A stretch of 52,042 bases of DNA from Terriglobia bacterium (GTDB taxonomy: Bacteria > Acidobacteriota > Terriglobia > Terriglobales > Acidobacteriaceae), in the NCBI GenBank assembly GCA_020073565.1, contig JAIQEY010000042.1, forward strand, positions 1-52,042, written 5' to 3'. A program made the position numbers and the translations under genes. Positions 1 to 8,606 of the stretch are shown here, in pieces. Position 1 is the stretch's first letter, and every line of letters starts with the position of its first letter. The notes beneath the pieces were generated by a model. The model saw only the letters and a list, made by a program, of their open reading frames with translations, did not search any database and was not told where the DNA came from.

Positions 1-80
1 TGGATGTAGCAGTCGACGGTAGTCTGAGCGTAATTACGACGCTCGAGTTCTTCGAGCATCATTTTGCGAAGGTGGGTCAT
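1..80 (-). CDS. Tyrosine integrase, N-terminal end (partial, runs off the window)
   Basis: The minus strand reads from an ATG at 80 to the window edge as MTHLRKMMLEELERRNYA..., matching the start of the SAM-like N-terminal (core-binding) domain of phage-type tyrosine recombinases. A strong AAGGAG lies 7 nt before the ATG, so this 5' end looks functional. A degenerate paralogue occurs at 4729-4974 with the same residues (LEEL.RRN, then an S/T-rich turn). Only about 26 codons are visible, so the catalytic R-H-R-Y domain cannot be judged. The family integrates or excises mobile DNA by strand exchange. The similar copy nearby suggests a multicopy element. Confidence 0.72.
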   Translation of the reverse strand, partial: MTHLRKMMLEELERRNYAQTTVDCYI

Positions 81-144
81 AGGTTAGCTCCTTATGACCC
101 AACCTTATCCCCTCACACACACCGCTGACACCGGACACGCGAAA

Positions 145-187
145 GCGTCTGCCGCATAGGCTTCGTTCAAACGGGCTTGTGGGAAGC
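145..187. repeat. Conserved 43-bp block upstream of integrase copy 1
   Basis: The block begins GCGTCTGCCGCA and contains GGCTTCGTTCAA and GGCTTGTGGGAAG. It is nearly repeated at 5041-5085. In both places it lies about 65 nt upstream of the integrase reading frame on the minus strand. Conservation of sequence and spacing suggests an element end or a regulatory site of the integrase unit. Which of these it is cannot be told from two copies. Confidence 0.6.
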
Positions 188-313
188 TAAACGAGGTTTG
201 GCTCGAGATCGTCGGCTAAAGGGAGGAATCTGAGTGCCCAAGACATCGCAAGCGGTCCGCGCTTTGGCGCGAGTTGGTGGCTCCAGAATTCCCCGCTTCA
301 GGGCGTACCATAG

Positions 314-699
314 TCAAGCCTGGTGCTTCCCTGCTGTTGTTTGGTAGTTCCCTCGAGCTGAGCGTGGAGCTTTCTCCAACTTTGCCAGGCGACGCTCAAG
401 TTCGGTGGTCTCGATGGCGCGCAGCCGCAGGTTCAGGAGTGGCGCGAGGCCGGCGCCGATCCGCGGGTGCACCTTGCCGGCATAGACGTCGGCGATCAAG
501 CGGGCAATTGCATCCCGTACGGCCAAGGGATTGTCCAGGGTCGACATGGGTCGACGACGGCGGCGCGCCTGGCTTGCAAACGTTCGAGTCGATCGAGGCA
601 GCGGTGGAGTTCACGGTCAAGCATCGATTCGCACCGCAATACTTTCCGGAGCACCTCTTCGTCAGGAAGGAGGTGCTGTTCGAATCTCGCCTTGGCTAA
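314..699 (-). pseudogene. Remnant of an acidobacterial-type small protein family (two adjoining fragments)
   Basis: Two coding-like stretches lie in different minus-strand frames. The first (about 690 to 545) reads ARFEQHLLPDEEV, then ESMLDRELHRCLDRLERLQ, and has a stop just upstream, so it has lost its N-terminus. The second (547 to 314) is a 77-aa ORF with ARLIADVYAGKVHPRI and LRLRAIETTELERRLAKLE. The second block recurs at 15487-15789 (ARLIADVYAGTMHPRI) and at 38502-38610 (LQMRAIEATEIDRM). I recall this as a common short-protein family of unknown function in this phylum, but cannot confirm it here. The fragments look like decayed debris beside the integrase. Confidence 0.5.
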
Positions 700-904
700 T
701 CAACGCGGTGCTCACTTGCCAAGGAACGGGCCACTCGGAGACCACAGGATTATGGAAGAGTGGCCGACAAACCATCTGAATCAGCGGGTCCGCCGCGCCT
801 CAGTTGCCACAAAGCCGCTGTCCTGCCCTCGTTGGAGAATAGTGCTCACATCTCAGTGCCCGCAAACACATGTCGACCCCGCATTTGCGGGATAGAATTC
901 CGAC

Positions 905-2305
905 ATGGGAACTATCGTTATGACAAAAATCTCTTCGTGTTTGACGATCGCTCTTTTCTGGATGTCTGCGGTCGCTTGCGCGCAGCAGTTCGATACCGGA
1001 AGCGGCGCGCCTGTACCTGTGGCGGGACCGAAAATGCGCGAACTCGATTGGGAAACCTATCTCGACAAGGTCCAGGGTGCGTGGATGGGGAAGATGATCG
1101 GCGTCACCTTTGGCGCTCCCTGGGAATTTCAATACCAGGACACACCGATCGGGTTCGACATCACCGATTGGCCACTTTCTCCAACGCGCATGAAGGAATA
1201 CCGGCAACGCGCGACCAACAAGCCCGGCGATTGGATCCCGATCACGAGCGAGGCCGACAACCAGCAAGTTCGCATCAGCCACAACTTCATTATCGATTCG
1301 GAAAAAGAGCATCCCAGCTTCGGCATTCCCGACAACGACGACATCTACATTAACCTGCTGTTTCTCTATTGCATGCGCCGCTACGGCATTGACGTTGACC
1401 CTGTCACTGTCGCCCGCGAATGGGATCAGAAGATTCGCCAGGTGTGGCACGCGAACGACGCCGGACTCGCCAACATCCGCAAAGGCATCCTGCCTCCTGA
1501 TTCCGGTCACCCGCGCAACAACCTGCACGCGGATGATATCGACTTCCAGATTGAGTCCGACATTTTCGGCATGATCGCTCCCGGTATGCCGCAAGTCTCC
1601 AACCGCTACGGTGAAAGCATGGGGCACATTATGAACTATGGAGACGGCGTCTACGGCGGCATGTTCGTTTCTTCCATGTATACGCAGGCGTTCTTCGCCA
1701 AGAACATTCGAGAAGTTGTCGAAAACGGCCTGAAAGCCATTCCTGCACAAAGCCTCTATGCACAGACGATCCACGACGTCATCCAGTGGCATGACCAATA
1801 TCCGAACGATTGGCTCAAGACCTGGCATCTGGTGCAGGCCAAGTGGGGCGAAGTGGATCATTGCCCAGAAGGCTATAAGAAGCCATTCAATATTGACGCG
1901 AAGCTGAATGGCGCCTATATCGTCATGGGTTTGCTCTACGGCGATGGTGATTGGTACAAGACCATGAATTACGCGACTCGCAGCGGCCAGGATGCCGACT
2001 GCAATCCGGCCAACGCTGCTGGAATTTTAGGTACGCTGATCGGTGCACGCGCGATTCCCGCGAAATACAGCGAACCGGTTCATAACACCTACTGGAACAA
2101 GACCCTCGCCGGCCTTCCCGATTCCTACGAGGTCGATGCGCTCGCTGGCGACACCGCCCAGATTGGTCTTAAGATCGTACTCGCGAACGGAGGAGAAGTC
2201 GTATCCAGATCCGGCAAGATGGTGCTGCGAATTCCTCAGCAGGACCCTGTCCCGCCACCTAACCTGGAGCAGGTGAAGTGGGAAGGCGACAAACCCGTCT
2301 TTTAG
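905..2305 (+). CDS. Secreted ADP-ribosylglycohydrolase-family protein
   Basis: A 466-aa protein with an N-terminal signal peptide (hydrophobic stretch ending near ACAQQ). ADP-ribosylglycohydrolase features are visible: the opening VQGAWMGKMIGVTFG (family GxxxGxxxGD-like start), an acidic NDDIYINLLFLY element, and near the C-terminus SGQDADCNPANAAGILGTLIGA, which fits the family G-x-D-x-D-x-N metal motif. These enzymes remove ADP-ribose from proteins or small molecules using a Mg pair. Exported members are common in soil bacteria, but their substrates are mostly unknown. The ATG at 920 (MTKISS...) gives a cleaner signal peptide and is an equally good start. It stands alone, with 279 bp before the convergent M61 gene. 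Confidence 0.85.
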   Translation: MGTIVMTKISSCLTIALFWMSAVACAQQFDTGSGAPVPVAGPKMRELDWETYLDKVQGAWMGKMIGVTFGAPWEFQYQDTPIGFDITDWPLSPTRMKEYRQRATNKPGDWIPITSEADNQQVRISHNFIIDSEKEHPSFGIPDNDDIYINLLFLYCMRRYGIDVDPVTVAREWDQKIRQVWHANDAGLANIRKGILPPDSGHPRNNLHADDIDFQIESDIFGMIAPGMPQVSNRYGESMGHIMNYGDGVYGGMFVSSMYTQAFFAKNIREVVENGLKAIPAQSLYAQTIHDVIQWHDQYPNDWLKTWHLVQAKWGEVDHCPEGYKKPFNIDAKLNGAYIVMGLLYGDGDWYKTMNYATRSGQDADCNPANAAGILGTLIGARAIPAKYSEPVHNTYWNKTLAGLPDSYEVDALAGDTAQIGLKIVLANGGEVVSRSGKMVLRIPQQDPVPPPNLEQVKWEGDKPVF

Positions 2306-2584
2306 CTTGCTAATTTGCTGGGCAGGAGTGTGGCCCAGATCTGCGAGGCATTCTTGCGCGCGGGGTTGGCCAGCTACCATAAGGAAGGAACAAAATACGT
2401 TCGCCGCTTCCTTTCCCGTTCACGCAGCTCGCGCCAGCTGATTCGTCCGGCCATCTGGGAGTAAAGTAACGACAAATGCGTTCGTCGGTACTAATCTGAC
2501 AGACGAACCGATCGCCTCCGAATTGCCCGTTACTTGGGCACAATCAAAGGGCGCACGCAGTCGCAACGGCAAACGCCGTAACTT

Positions 2585-4549
2585 CTATTTTGCCGGCGAG
2601 AGTATCGCGTCCAGCCGATCGGGTGTTGTCTCGACTCTCTCCAGGTGTGGGTAGCGCATTCCGCCGTGGTAGTCCAGAGAGACTGTGACAAACTCATCGC
2701 CGCGCTTAAGCAGAAGCTTGATCGGATCCTTACTTTGCTCCGCGGCGAGGATGGTTTCGCGCAGGACTGCGGAAGTGTACTTCTGGTCATTGACCGCTTG
2801 CAGTTGCATATCCGGCGTGATGCCAGCTTTGAAGGCCAAACTGTCCCACCAAACGTTATCAAGGTTACCGTGCGAATCACCGCCAACCTCTGACTTTATC
2901 GAGAACCCCAGCGAGGTAGCGAAGCTTACTCCGCGAATGCTCTCCGACTTCTTCAGCCATTCGGGTTCGTTATCGTTGTACACGAGTCGATAGCCGCCCT
3001 GCGTAATCCCGTCCTCTGGAACGTTCGGGTTAGCCTCGAAAACCCGCGTGCGGAAGAATTCTGCCCAATCGTATGGCTGCTCGGTGTTCAACGCTTTCAC
3101 AAGGTCGTTAAACGTATAAGTAGAGGTGATGTAGCTGCCATTGTCGATCCCGAAAAACCGCTTCGCAAAATCGTCAAGAGACTTCTTTCCGCCACTCAGT
3201 TCACGGATCTTGGTGTCAGCGTCGAGCCAGATAAGGTCTGACTCCGGGTAGTAGTCGTAGGAACGCTCCCAGCTTGGCCAAGCTTGCGGGATGGCTGAGT
3301 AAGACGAACTGATGGGCTGGTTGGTGGTGTCTTCCAAAGACCGCCACGTGCGTCCCGGGCTGATCTCGAAAACCGCAGCGATTTGTGCGAATACATCGCG
3401 GGCCTGCTCGGGAGTACGCATTCCAGAACGCGCTGTGAGGACGTTGCCGTAATAGTCCGTCAGGCCCTCATAAACCCACAACAGGTCGTTGCGCATGGGC
3501 ACGTTGAAGTTTGGCGTCCACAGATCAGCCGGACGACGGAACTTGCCGTTCCACGAATGGGTGTATTCGTGGGGCAGAAGAGCCCGACCCCCAACTCCGG
3601 CACCCCAGTCCGCAAAGTAATTGGCACGAGAACCGTCCTCACTCGATTGATGGTGCTCCAAGCCTTTGCCGCCGACCGTGTCGCTGACGGAAAAAAGAAA
3701 ATCGTAGTGATCATAGTGATGCGAATTGAAGAGCTTCTGCGCCTCGATGACAAGGTTCTTGTGGTATTGCAGCTCTTCCGGAGTGACCTCGAGATCGGCG
3801 GGTTTGTCGGCGAAGACATCGAGGTACACCGGGTTGTCTGGCCCAGTGGACAGGTCTAAACGCTTGAAGTTGACGCCGGCGTAAAGCGGCGAATCGACAA
3901 GCGTATTCAGCGTCGTTTCTTTGAACTGAACTAAGTTGCCATTCTGCGATTTCACGTCTAGGGAGCACGCGAACTTCCATCCCTCCGGCAAACGGACCGC
4001 AGCTTCGAATTTGATATCGCGCGAGAAGTGTCCGGCGGGATAGAGAAGGACGCTGTTCCAGGTAACGTCGGCGAACTTCGAGGAAATACGGCTTCGTTTT
4101 GAATCCAGCGGAGCCAGGTACTGGAAGTTTATATCCAGCGTCTTTGCATCCTGCGGCGCCTCGAGGTGGAATGCGTACATGTTCACACGGTCGCGCACCC
4201 AAGGAACGTGTTTGCCATTCGCCGTAACGACAAGGCCGGCAAGCTCGGCCACTGGGTTCGATGGCGAGTGCGTCCCAGGAAGCCATTCCGGGTAGAGCAG
4301 CGTAATGTCGCGGGCTTGTACCGGGATCGTCTCATGCACATTCAGCACGCGCTTAGTAATGTTGGTGACATCGACGAGCAGCGAAATGGTGCCGGGATAA
4401 GGCGTATCAACCGGCGCAACAATGGACGGAGTCAGCGGTATAGGCTGTGGGCCCTGTGAATTCTGCGAATGCGCTGTGGTGGTTAGGGCAATGCATGCGA
4501 CCACGAAAACTGCTGCAGCGCCTATGCGACGGAAAAATGAATACGGCAT
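2585..4549 (-). CDS. M61 family metallopeptidase with C-terminal PDZ domain
   Basis: A roughly 654-aa exported protein with signal peptide FFRRIGAAAVFVVACIAL..AHS. The zinc-binding motif HEYTH (about residues 329-333 counted from the first ATG) is followed by WVYEGLTDYYG, whose Glu (about 363) supplies the third ligand. This is the glycyl-aminopeptidase (M61) arrangement. A beta-sandwich N-terminal region precedes it. The last 150 residues contain a PDZ-like segment (GFSIKSEVGG..., DSLAFKAGITPDMQLQAVND). GGAGG sits 6 nt before the second ATG at 4549 and touches the first ATG (4555), so I prefer 4549. Likely periplasmic peptide trimming. No operon partner is visible. Confidence 0.92.
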   Translation of the reverse strand: MPYSFFRRIGAAAVFVVACIALTTTAHSQNSQGPQPIPLTPSIVAPVDTPYPGTISLLVDVTNITKRVLNVHETIPVQARDITLLYPEWLPGTHSPSNPVAELAGLVVTANGKHVPWVRDRVNMYAFHLEAPQDAKTLDINFQYLAPLDSKRSRISSKFADVTWNSVLLYPAGHFSRDIKFEAAVRLPEGWKFACSLDVKSQNGNLVQFKETTLNTLVDSPLYAGVNFKRLDLSTGPDNPVYLDVFADKPADLEVTPEELQYHKNLVIEAQKLFNSHHYDHYDFLFSVSDTVGGKGLEHHQSSEDGSRANYFADWGAGVGGRALLPHEYTHSWNGKFRRPADLWTPNFNVPMRNDLLWVYEGLTDYYGNVLTARSGMRTPEQARDVFAQIAAVFEISPGRTWRSLEDTTNQPISSSYSAIPQAWPSWERSYDYYPESDLIWLDADTKIRELSGGKKSLDDFAKRFFGIDNGSYITSTYTFNDLVKALNTEQPYDWAEFFRTRVFEANPNVPEDGITQGGYRLVYNDNEPEWLKKSESIRGVSFATSLGFSIKSEVGGDSHGNLDNVWWDSLAFKAGITPDMQLQAVNDQKYTSAVLRETILAAEQSKDPIKLLLKRGDEFVTVSLDYHGGMRYPHLERVETTPDRLDAILSPAK

Positions 4550-4728
4550 GCACATCCTCCGATACTCCGAGCTTTAGACCATGAAATGGGGAAAATGGTG
4601 GTCGATCACTGGAGCAGAATCCTACGTCTGCGAAACGGTCAAGTCAATGAAAGCTGGAGGGTCTTGGTAGGGCCTTAAGAGGTTGGCCGCAAAATCGCGA
4701 CAAGACTCACAATTTCAGAATCGGCTCG

Positions 4729-4974
4729 TCACCAGAAGGTTTGTCGGCGATCCGGAAGTAATCTGGCCTCGTCATGACGAGGTTGGTACCGATAAGTCTT
4801 AAGTGAAGAGCCCGCCTGATACTGGCGAATGTGCTCGGGACCAAGCTGACCGGGCCAGCGATGGAAGTAGCGGCTGAAGTGCTCAACTGCGTGAAGGTAC
4901 GAGCGGATGGTTGAATCGGCGAAGTTGCGGCGTCTTAGTTCCTCAAGCATGATCTGACGTAGATGGGTTACAGG
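4729..4974 (-). pseudogene. Decayed tyrosine-integrase 5' fragment
   Basis: The minus strand reads VTHLRQIMLEELRRRNFADS...YLHAVEHFSRYFHR...LGPEHIRQYQA, the SAM-like core-binding domain of a tyrosine recombinase. It matches the intact start at 1-80. The expected start codon has become GTA (ATG ACC CAC in copy 1, GTA ACC CAT here). After IRQYQA the frame is lost: the expected continuation to the catalytic domain is absent, and the ORF ends at 4729 after unrelated residues. Only an internal ATG at 4950 remains. A GGAGGA Shine-Dalgarno relic sits upstream. It is an inactive remnant of a repeated mobile unit. Confidence 0.72.
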
Positions 4975-5040
4975 GAGTTCCTCCTCTGCAACACAAGCTA
5001 GCCCAGATCACCTCGACCGTCGGCTCAGCAACATGCGAAT

Positions 5041-5085
5041 GCGTCCGCCGCAAAGCGGCTTCGTTCAAGTCGGCTTGTGGGAAGT
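5041..5085. repeat. Conserved block upstream of integrase copy 2
   Basis: Second copy of the block at 145-187 (GCGTCCGCCGCAAAGCGGCT..., GGCTTGTGGGAAG). It holds the same relation to the decayed integrase start. Coding sequence is damaged while this block is kept, which makes it a candidate terminal or recombination site. Confidence 0.58.
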
Positions 5086-5204
5086 TGTTGGCCAGAATTT
5101 CAGACGGTAACGCGCTCTTCAGAAAAGATCTGCTGACTTTCCTCTAATTTCCATTGAGATTCGCCGTAGATTGTTCGCCAACAGGCGGGCGTTTGTCCAT
5201 GACA

Positions 5205-6017
5205 TCAAGACCGCACTTCTTGAAGTCTGCAACATCGCACGTCGCCATTCTCGGAAACCCTTGTGCCCGGAAACGAAGCATTCGTCGTCATTTCTTGCTG
5301 AAGGCGTAGTGTCCAGAGTTGGAGCCAATGTCTTGCACACGGCGCTCCAAAACGTGGTACTGCCCGTGAACCTCCCAGAACAGCCGTAAACTTGAGGGCA
5401 ATAGGGGTGAGAAGATTCGCGGCGAGGCCGATGATCCCGGACCAAAGCTGCGAGCCGGTCATTCCACCGACGGAATTCATTCTGCGGTCTAAAACCGAAC
5501 GGCAGAGGGCGCCGCGCTCGCTGGGCGGATTATCGCCATCCCATTTTCCAGCGGCACAGGAGAGCGCCATTTGGGTGATCTCGTCCGCCTTTAATTCCGT
5601 GGCAAGATGAGGATCGTGCGTCTTTAAATTCCAGCCTTTACCTGACTCGATGGCCTTCTTCGCATCGGCATTTTCTTCAATCTTCTTAACCCACTCGACC
5701 CTGGCTGCCATCGCCGTCATTACCGCGAGTTGCTGGTACGCGAGATCTGAGGCATCGTCGCCACGCGCTGGAACCGGGCCGGCGTTGCGATAGACAGCCT
5801 GTGGTTTTAGCGGCTGCTCAGGGTTCTCGTATTCCGTATACATCAAGCGAGAATTGTCGTGGTTCATGTGAGTATGCGTGTTTAGCGCGCCAGAGGTAGG
5901 CGGGCAAATACCGGACCGAACCTGAAACGGCCATGACTTCGGCGTGGCGACGGCGTTACCATAAGCGTGGTCGCGCTCGTGGCCACCCTCGCCGCCGTCG
6001 TCACGGCAATCTCGCAC
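5205..6017 (-). CDS. Hypothetical protein, probably rearranged at its C-terminus
   Basis: A 270-aa reading frame from a GTG without a good ribosome site. An internal ATG at 5867 (MNHDNSR) is an alternative. The first 210 residues look like genuine protein: a helical segment (QQLAVMTAMAARVEWVKKIEENADAKKAIESGKG), then DEITQMALSCAAGKWDGDN and ALCRSVLDRR, ending in a hydrophobic helix (SGIIGLAANLLTPIALKF). After about residue 220 the composition becomes Arg/Cys-rich and unlike protein, suggesting truncation and read-out into foreign sequence. It starts 5 nt after the stop of the propeller gene, so co-transcription is possible. No family recognised. Confidence 0.5.
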   Translation of the reverse strand: MRDCRDDGGEGGHERDHAYGNAVATPKSWPFQVRSGICPPTSGALNTHTHMNHDNSRLMYTEYENPEQPLKPQAVYRNAGPVPARGDDASDLAYQQLAVMTAMAARVEWVKKIEENADAKKAIESGKGWNLKTHDPHLATELKADEITQMALSCAAGKWDGDNPPSERGALCRSVLDRRMNSVGGMTGSQLWSGIIGLAANLLTPIALKFTAVLGGSRAVPRFGAPCARHWLQLWTLRLQQEMTTNASFPGTRVSENGDVRCCRLQEVRS

Positions 6018-6021
6018 TGTG

Positions 6022-7932
6022 TCACTGTACGGTGAAGTTTGTGCTGCTCGTCCCAGTGCCGCCCAGGGTGGTGACCGCGATCCGCCCGGTCACTGCGCCC
6101 GTCGGGACCAGCGCTTTCACCTGCGTATCGGAGATGACTTGGTAACTGGTGGCCGCGACGCCACCAAATGTCACTTTCGTCGCCTTAGTAAAACTGTTTC
6201 CGGTGATCGTGACCGAGGTTCCCACCGGACCGCTGGTGGGGCTGAATCCAGAGATGGAGGGTATAACCGCAAACGCTGAGGGGCTGTTAGCGATTCCTCC
6301 GGGCGTGGTGATCGCGATCTTCGCGCCTGTCTTCGCACCCGCAGGCACCGTCGCGGTCACCTGGGTATCGGAGTTGACTGTGAAACTGGCTGGCTTGCCG
6401 CCAATCGTCACCTTGGTGGCCTGAGTGAGGCTGACTCCGGTGATCGTCACCGAAGTTCCCACAATACCGCTCGCGGGAGTGAAACTTTTGACCTGGGGTG
6501 TCACCAAGAATGCCCGGTTGCTCTTCATCGTGCTCGTGAACGTGGTCACGGTCACGGTGCCCGTGAGCGCGCCAGCGGGCACAACCGCCGTCATGTACGT
6601 ATCGGAGACGTTATTGAAGGTCGCGTTGACTCCGTTGAACGCGACCGCGGTCGTCCCGGTGAAGCCCTGTCCCAGGATCTCGACCGTCTTCCCAACCTTG
6701 GCGTCCCAGGTCACCAGGTTGACGAGCGGCGTGAATCCAACGTCCAGACTGTAGAAAACGCTGCCACCCAAAGAGTTTCCGTTGGTGTTGCCATAGAATT
6801 TTCCGTCCGTGTGCAGCACGAGGGGTGTCGCAGGGCCAAACCCGTCGTTGCAAGTGACCGAGCAGAAGTTGTAGAGAATCGACTCGCTGCCTGCGGGAGT
6901 GATTTTGAAAATCGCTCCGGCATTCTTACTTCCTCCTGCGGTCCCTACGCCGTAAAGGTTGCCATCGGTGCCGAGCGTCAGCCCCGCCTCGGGAAGGTCC
7001 GCATCAAGGTAACTGCTGCTGAAGTTGAAGCTGTAGAGCAGCGTAAAGACTCCGGAGGGGGTAATTTTGAAGACAGACCCTTGGTTGTGGGCGCCTCCTT
7101 GATAGGTTGTTCCGTAGAAGTTGCCGTCGGTGCCCTGAACCAGAATTCCGATTGGCCGGTATCCATCGGTCGGATACCCCTTGAAGGCGTGGAGCACGGT
7201 GACCTTGCCGGCGGCCGTCGCCTTGTATACCACCCCGCATTTGCAGGTGGCATCTCCACCAGACTGCGTGGTTCCATAAAAGTTGAGGTCGGTGCCCTGC
7301 GTCGGAAGGTTCGGGAGCGCGCCGTTAGTGTAGGTGAAGTCGCTCAGGGCCTTGAATACACCGGCCGCAGAGACCTTGAATAACGCTCCGTACTGCCCGT
7401 TGTACTGTCCCCAGGAAACACCGTACATATTTCCGTCCTGCCCCAGCGAAGTCGTGTAGTAAGGGACGCTGTCATCGGTGCCGTTGGCAAAATTCCAAAG
7501 CGTCGTCAAGGTTCCGGTGGGCGTGACCTTGAACACCGAGCCCGCCGCGTGACTCCCGCCGCCTTGCGTCGTCCCGTAGAAGTTCCCATCGAAGCCCAGC
7601 GTCACGCCGCCCAGTGGGTTAGAACCATCGGCACACGAGGTTAGGGAGCAAAAGTTGTAGATGGTAGTCGGCGCTCCAGCGGTGGTGATCCTGGCCACCG
7701 TACCTTTGCTCTGAGTTCCATTGTTGGCTATGGTGGTGTACAAGTTACCGTCCCGACCCTGCGACATCACTTGGGGAGCTAAGATACCGCTATAGGCGCC
7801 AGAGCCGATTGGGTAGGTGTACAGCCTGGTATAGGTCTGGGCAGTCGCGGCCGCGGTCGTGAACAAGAGCACTGTCATGATCGTGCAGGCCAGCGCCAGG
7901 TTTAGGGTCATTGAATTGTTGATCGATTTCAT
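6022..7932 (-). CDS. Exported beta-propeller (TIGR03803-type) protein with IPT/TIG domains
   Basis: A 636-aa protein from the ATG at 7932, preceded by AAGGAG. The ORF extends upstream, but this start gives a proper signal peptide (LNLALACTIMTVLLF...ATAQ). Residues about 40-400 hold some eight repeats of the form GTDGNFYGTTxxGG...GSVFKITPxGxxTxLY. This is the tripartite propeller type common in acidobacterial and verrucomicrobial secretomes. The C-terminal 250 residues carry three IPT/TIG immunoglobulin-like domains (P-x-SG-x-VGTSVTITG...). Role probably extracellular adhesion or polymer binding. No catalytic motif is visible. Confidence 0.85.
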   Translation of the reverse strand: MKSINNSMTLNLALACTIMTVLLFTTAAATAQTYTRLYTYPIGSGAYSGILAPQVMSQGRDGNLYTTIANNGTQSKGTVARITTAGAPTTIYNFCSLTSCADGSNPLGGVTLGFDGNFYGTTQGGGSHAAGSVFKVTPTGTLTTLWNFANGTDDSVPYYTTSLGQDGNMYGVSWGQYNGQYGALFKVSAAGVFKALSDFTYTNGALPNLPTQGTDLNFYGTTQSGGDATCKCGVVYKATAAGKVTVLHAFKGYPTDGYRPIGILVQGTDGNFYGTTYQGGAHNQGSVFKITPSGVFTLLYSFNFSSSYLDADLPEAGLTLGTDGNLYGVGTAGGSKNAGAIFKITPAGSESILYNFCSVTCNDGFGPATPLVLHTDGKFYGNTNGNSLGGSVFYSLDVGFTPLVNLVTWDAKVGKTVEILGQGFTGTTAVAFNGVNATFNNVSDTYMTAVVPAGALTGTVTVTTFTSTMKSNRAFLVTPQVKSFTPASGIVGTSVTITGVSLTQATKVTIGGKPASFTVNSDTQVTATVPAGAKTGAKIAITTPGGIANSPSAFAVIPSISGFSPTSGPVGTSVTITGNSFTKATKVTFGGVAATSYQVISDTQVKALVPTGAVTGRIAVTTLGGTGTSSTNFTVQ

Positions 7933-8019
7933 TTTGAACTCCTTGGTGTCTGTGTGATTCGTGATCCTGATTCCATTGCGGCGTAGCCGCATTGTTTCAA
8001 CCGCACGCGAGAAAGTGGG

Positions 8020-8349
8020 TCAGGCGGCCGCCGCCTCAACCTTCATTCCGATGGATTGCAGGTACTCGTTGAATGCCTCATCCGCGATCCGGATGTTCTT
8101 TTTGCCCTTGTGCCAGAGCCACCAGCCAAACAAGCCGAACGGGATCCCGATGACGGCGAGGATCAGCGTCAGCGAGACCGCCCCGCCCGTAATCATGACT
8201 ACTAATCCGTAGGTGCGGAGGCCCCTCGATAGTTGGAGCATCGAAGTTTTCTGGGCGTAGAGGACGTCGAAGTCTTTGGACCCTGTCGCCTTCAACATGC
8301 CCATTACGGTCTGCTTATCGACCGTAAACATCTGCGTTCCTGTGTTCAT
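8020..8349 (-). CDS. Small membrane protein, unknown function
   Basis: 109 aa starting at an ATG with AGGAGA 6 nt upstream. One long hydrophobic segment (YGLVVMITGGAVSLTLILAVIGIPFGLFGWWLW, residues about 47-80) could form one or two membrane helices. It is followed by a basic KGKKNIR patch, implying a cytoplasmic C-terminus. The N-terminal 45 residues are polar. I recognise no family. It sits 87 bp upstream of the propeller gene on the same strand, and diverges from the kinase regulator. Confidence 0.6.
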   Translation of the reverse strand: MNTGTQMFTVDKQTVMGMLKATGSKDFDVLYAQKTSMLQLSRGLRTYGLVVMITGGAVSLTLILAVIGIPFGLFGWWLWHKGKKNIRIADEAFNEYLQSIGMKVEAAAA

Positions 8350-8573
8350 GATGTCTCCTATCTCCAGTCGTCATATCGAAAGTGATGTTCGGCCCAACGC
8401 CTTCCTGGTTCGACTTCGCTCCATCCCGGTTCGCGAGTCGACCTTCCCCCGGAGGCCCACTAACAATTTCTGTTCCGGCACTTGCATTTCATGTGACAAT
8501 GTCCCGAGATCGAAATCGTGATGTGGGCCGTCGGGGCCATTGTTTGCACGTTCCCCCCTGTTGTGTCCTGACG

Positions 8574-8589
8574 GAGTTCTAAAGAACTC
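8574..8589. promoter_or_regulatory. Perfect inverted repeat before the winged-helix kinase gene
   Basis: GAGTTCT-AA-AGAACTC, 7-bp arms with a 2-bp spacer, ending 17 bp before the ATG at 8607. The gene it precedes encodes a winged-helix DNA-binding domain, so an autoregulatory operator is plausible. Function is inferred from position only. Confidence 0.45.
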
Positions 8590-8606
8590 TAAAGAAAGCT
8601 AAGTCC

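Noticed and set aside
676..695. TTCGAATC motif resembling a tRNA T-loop
   Set aside because: No acceptor or anticodon stem can be formed around it; the stretch is coding-like debris of a small gene family on the minus strand.
4684..4760. Protein-like tail TRPDYFRIADKPSGDEPILKL on the minus strand after the decayed integrase
   Set aside because: Only about 30 codons, with no start and no recognised family; it may be chance or a fragment too short to call.
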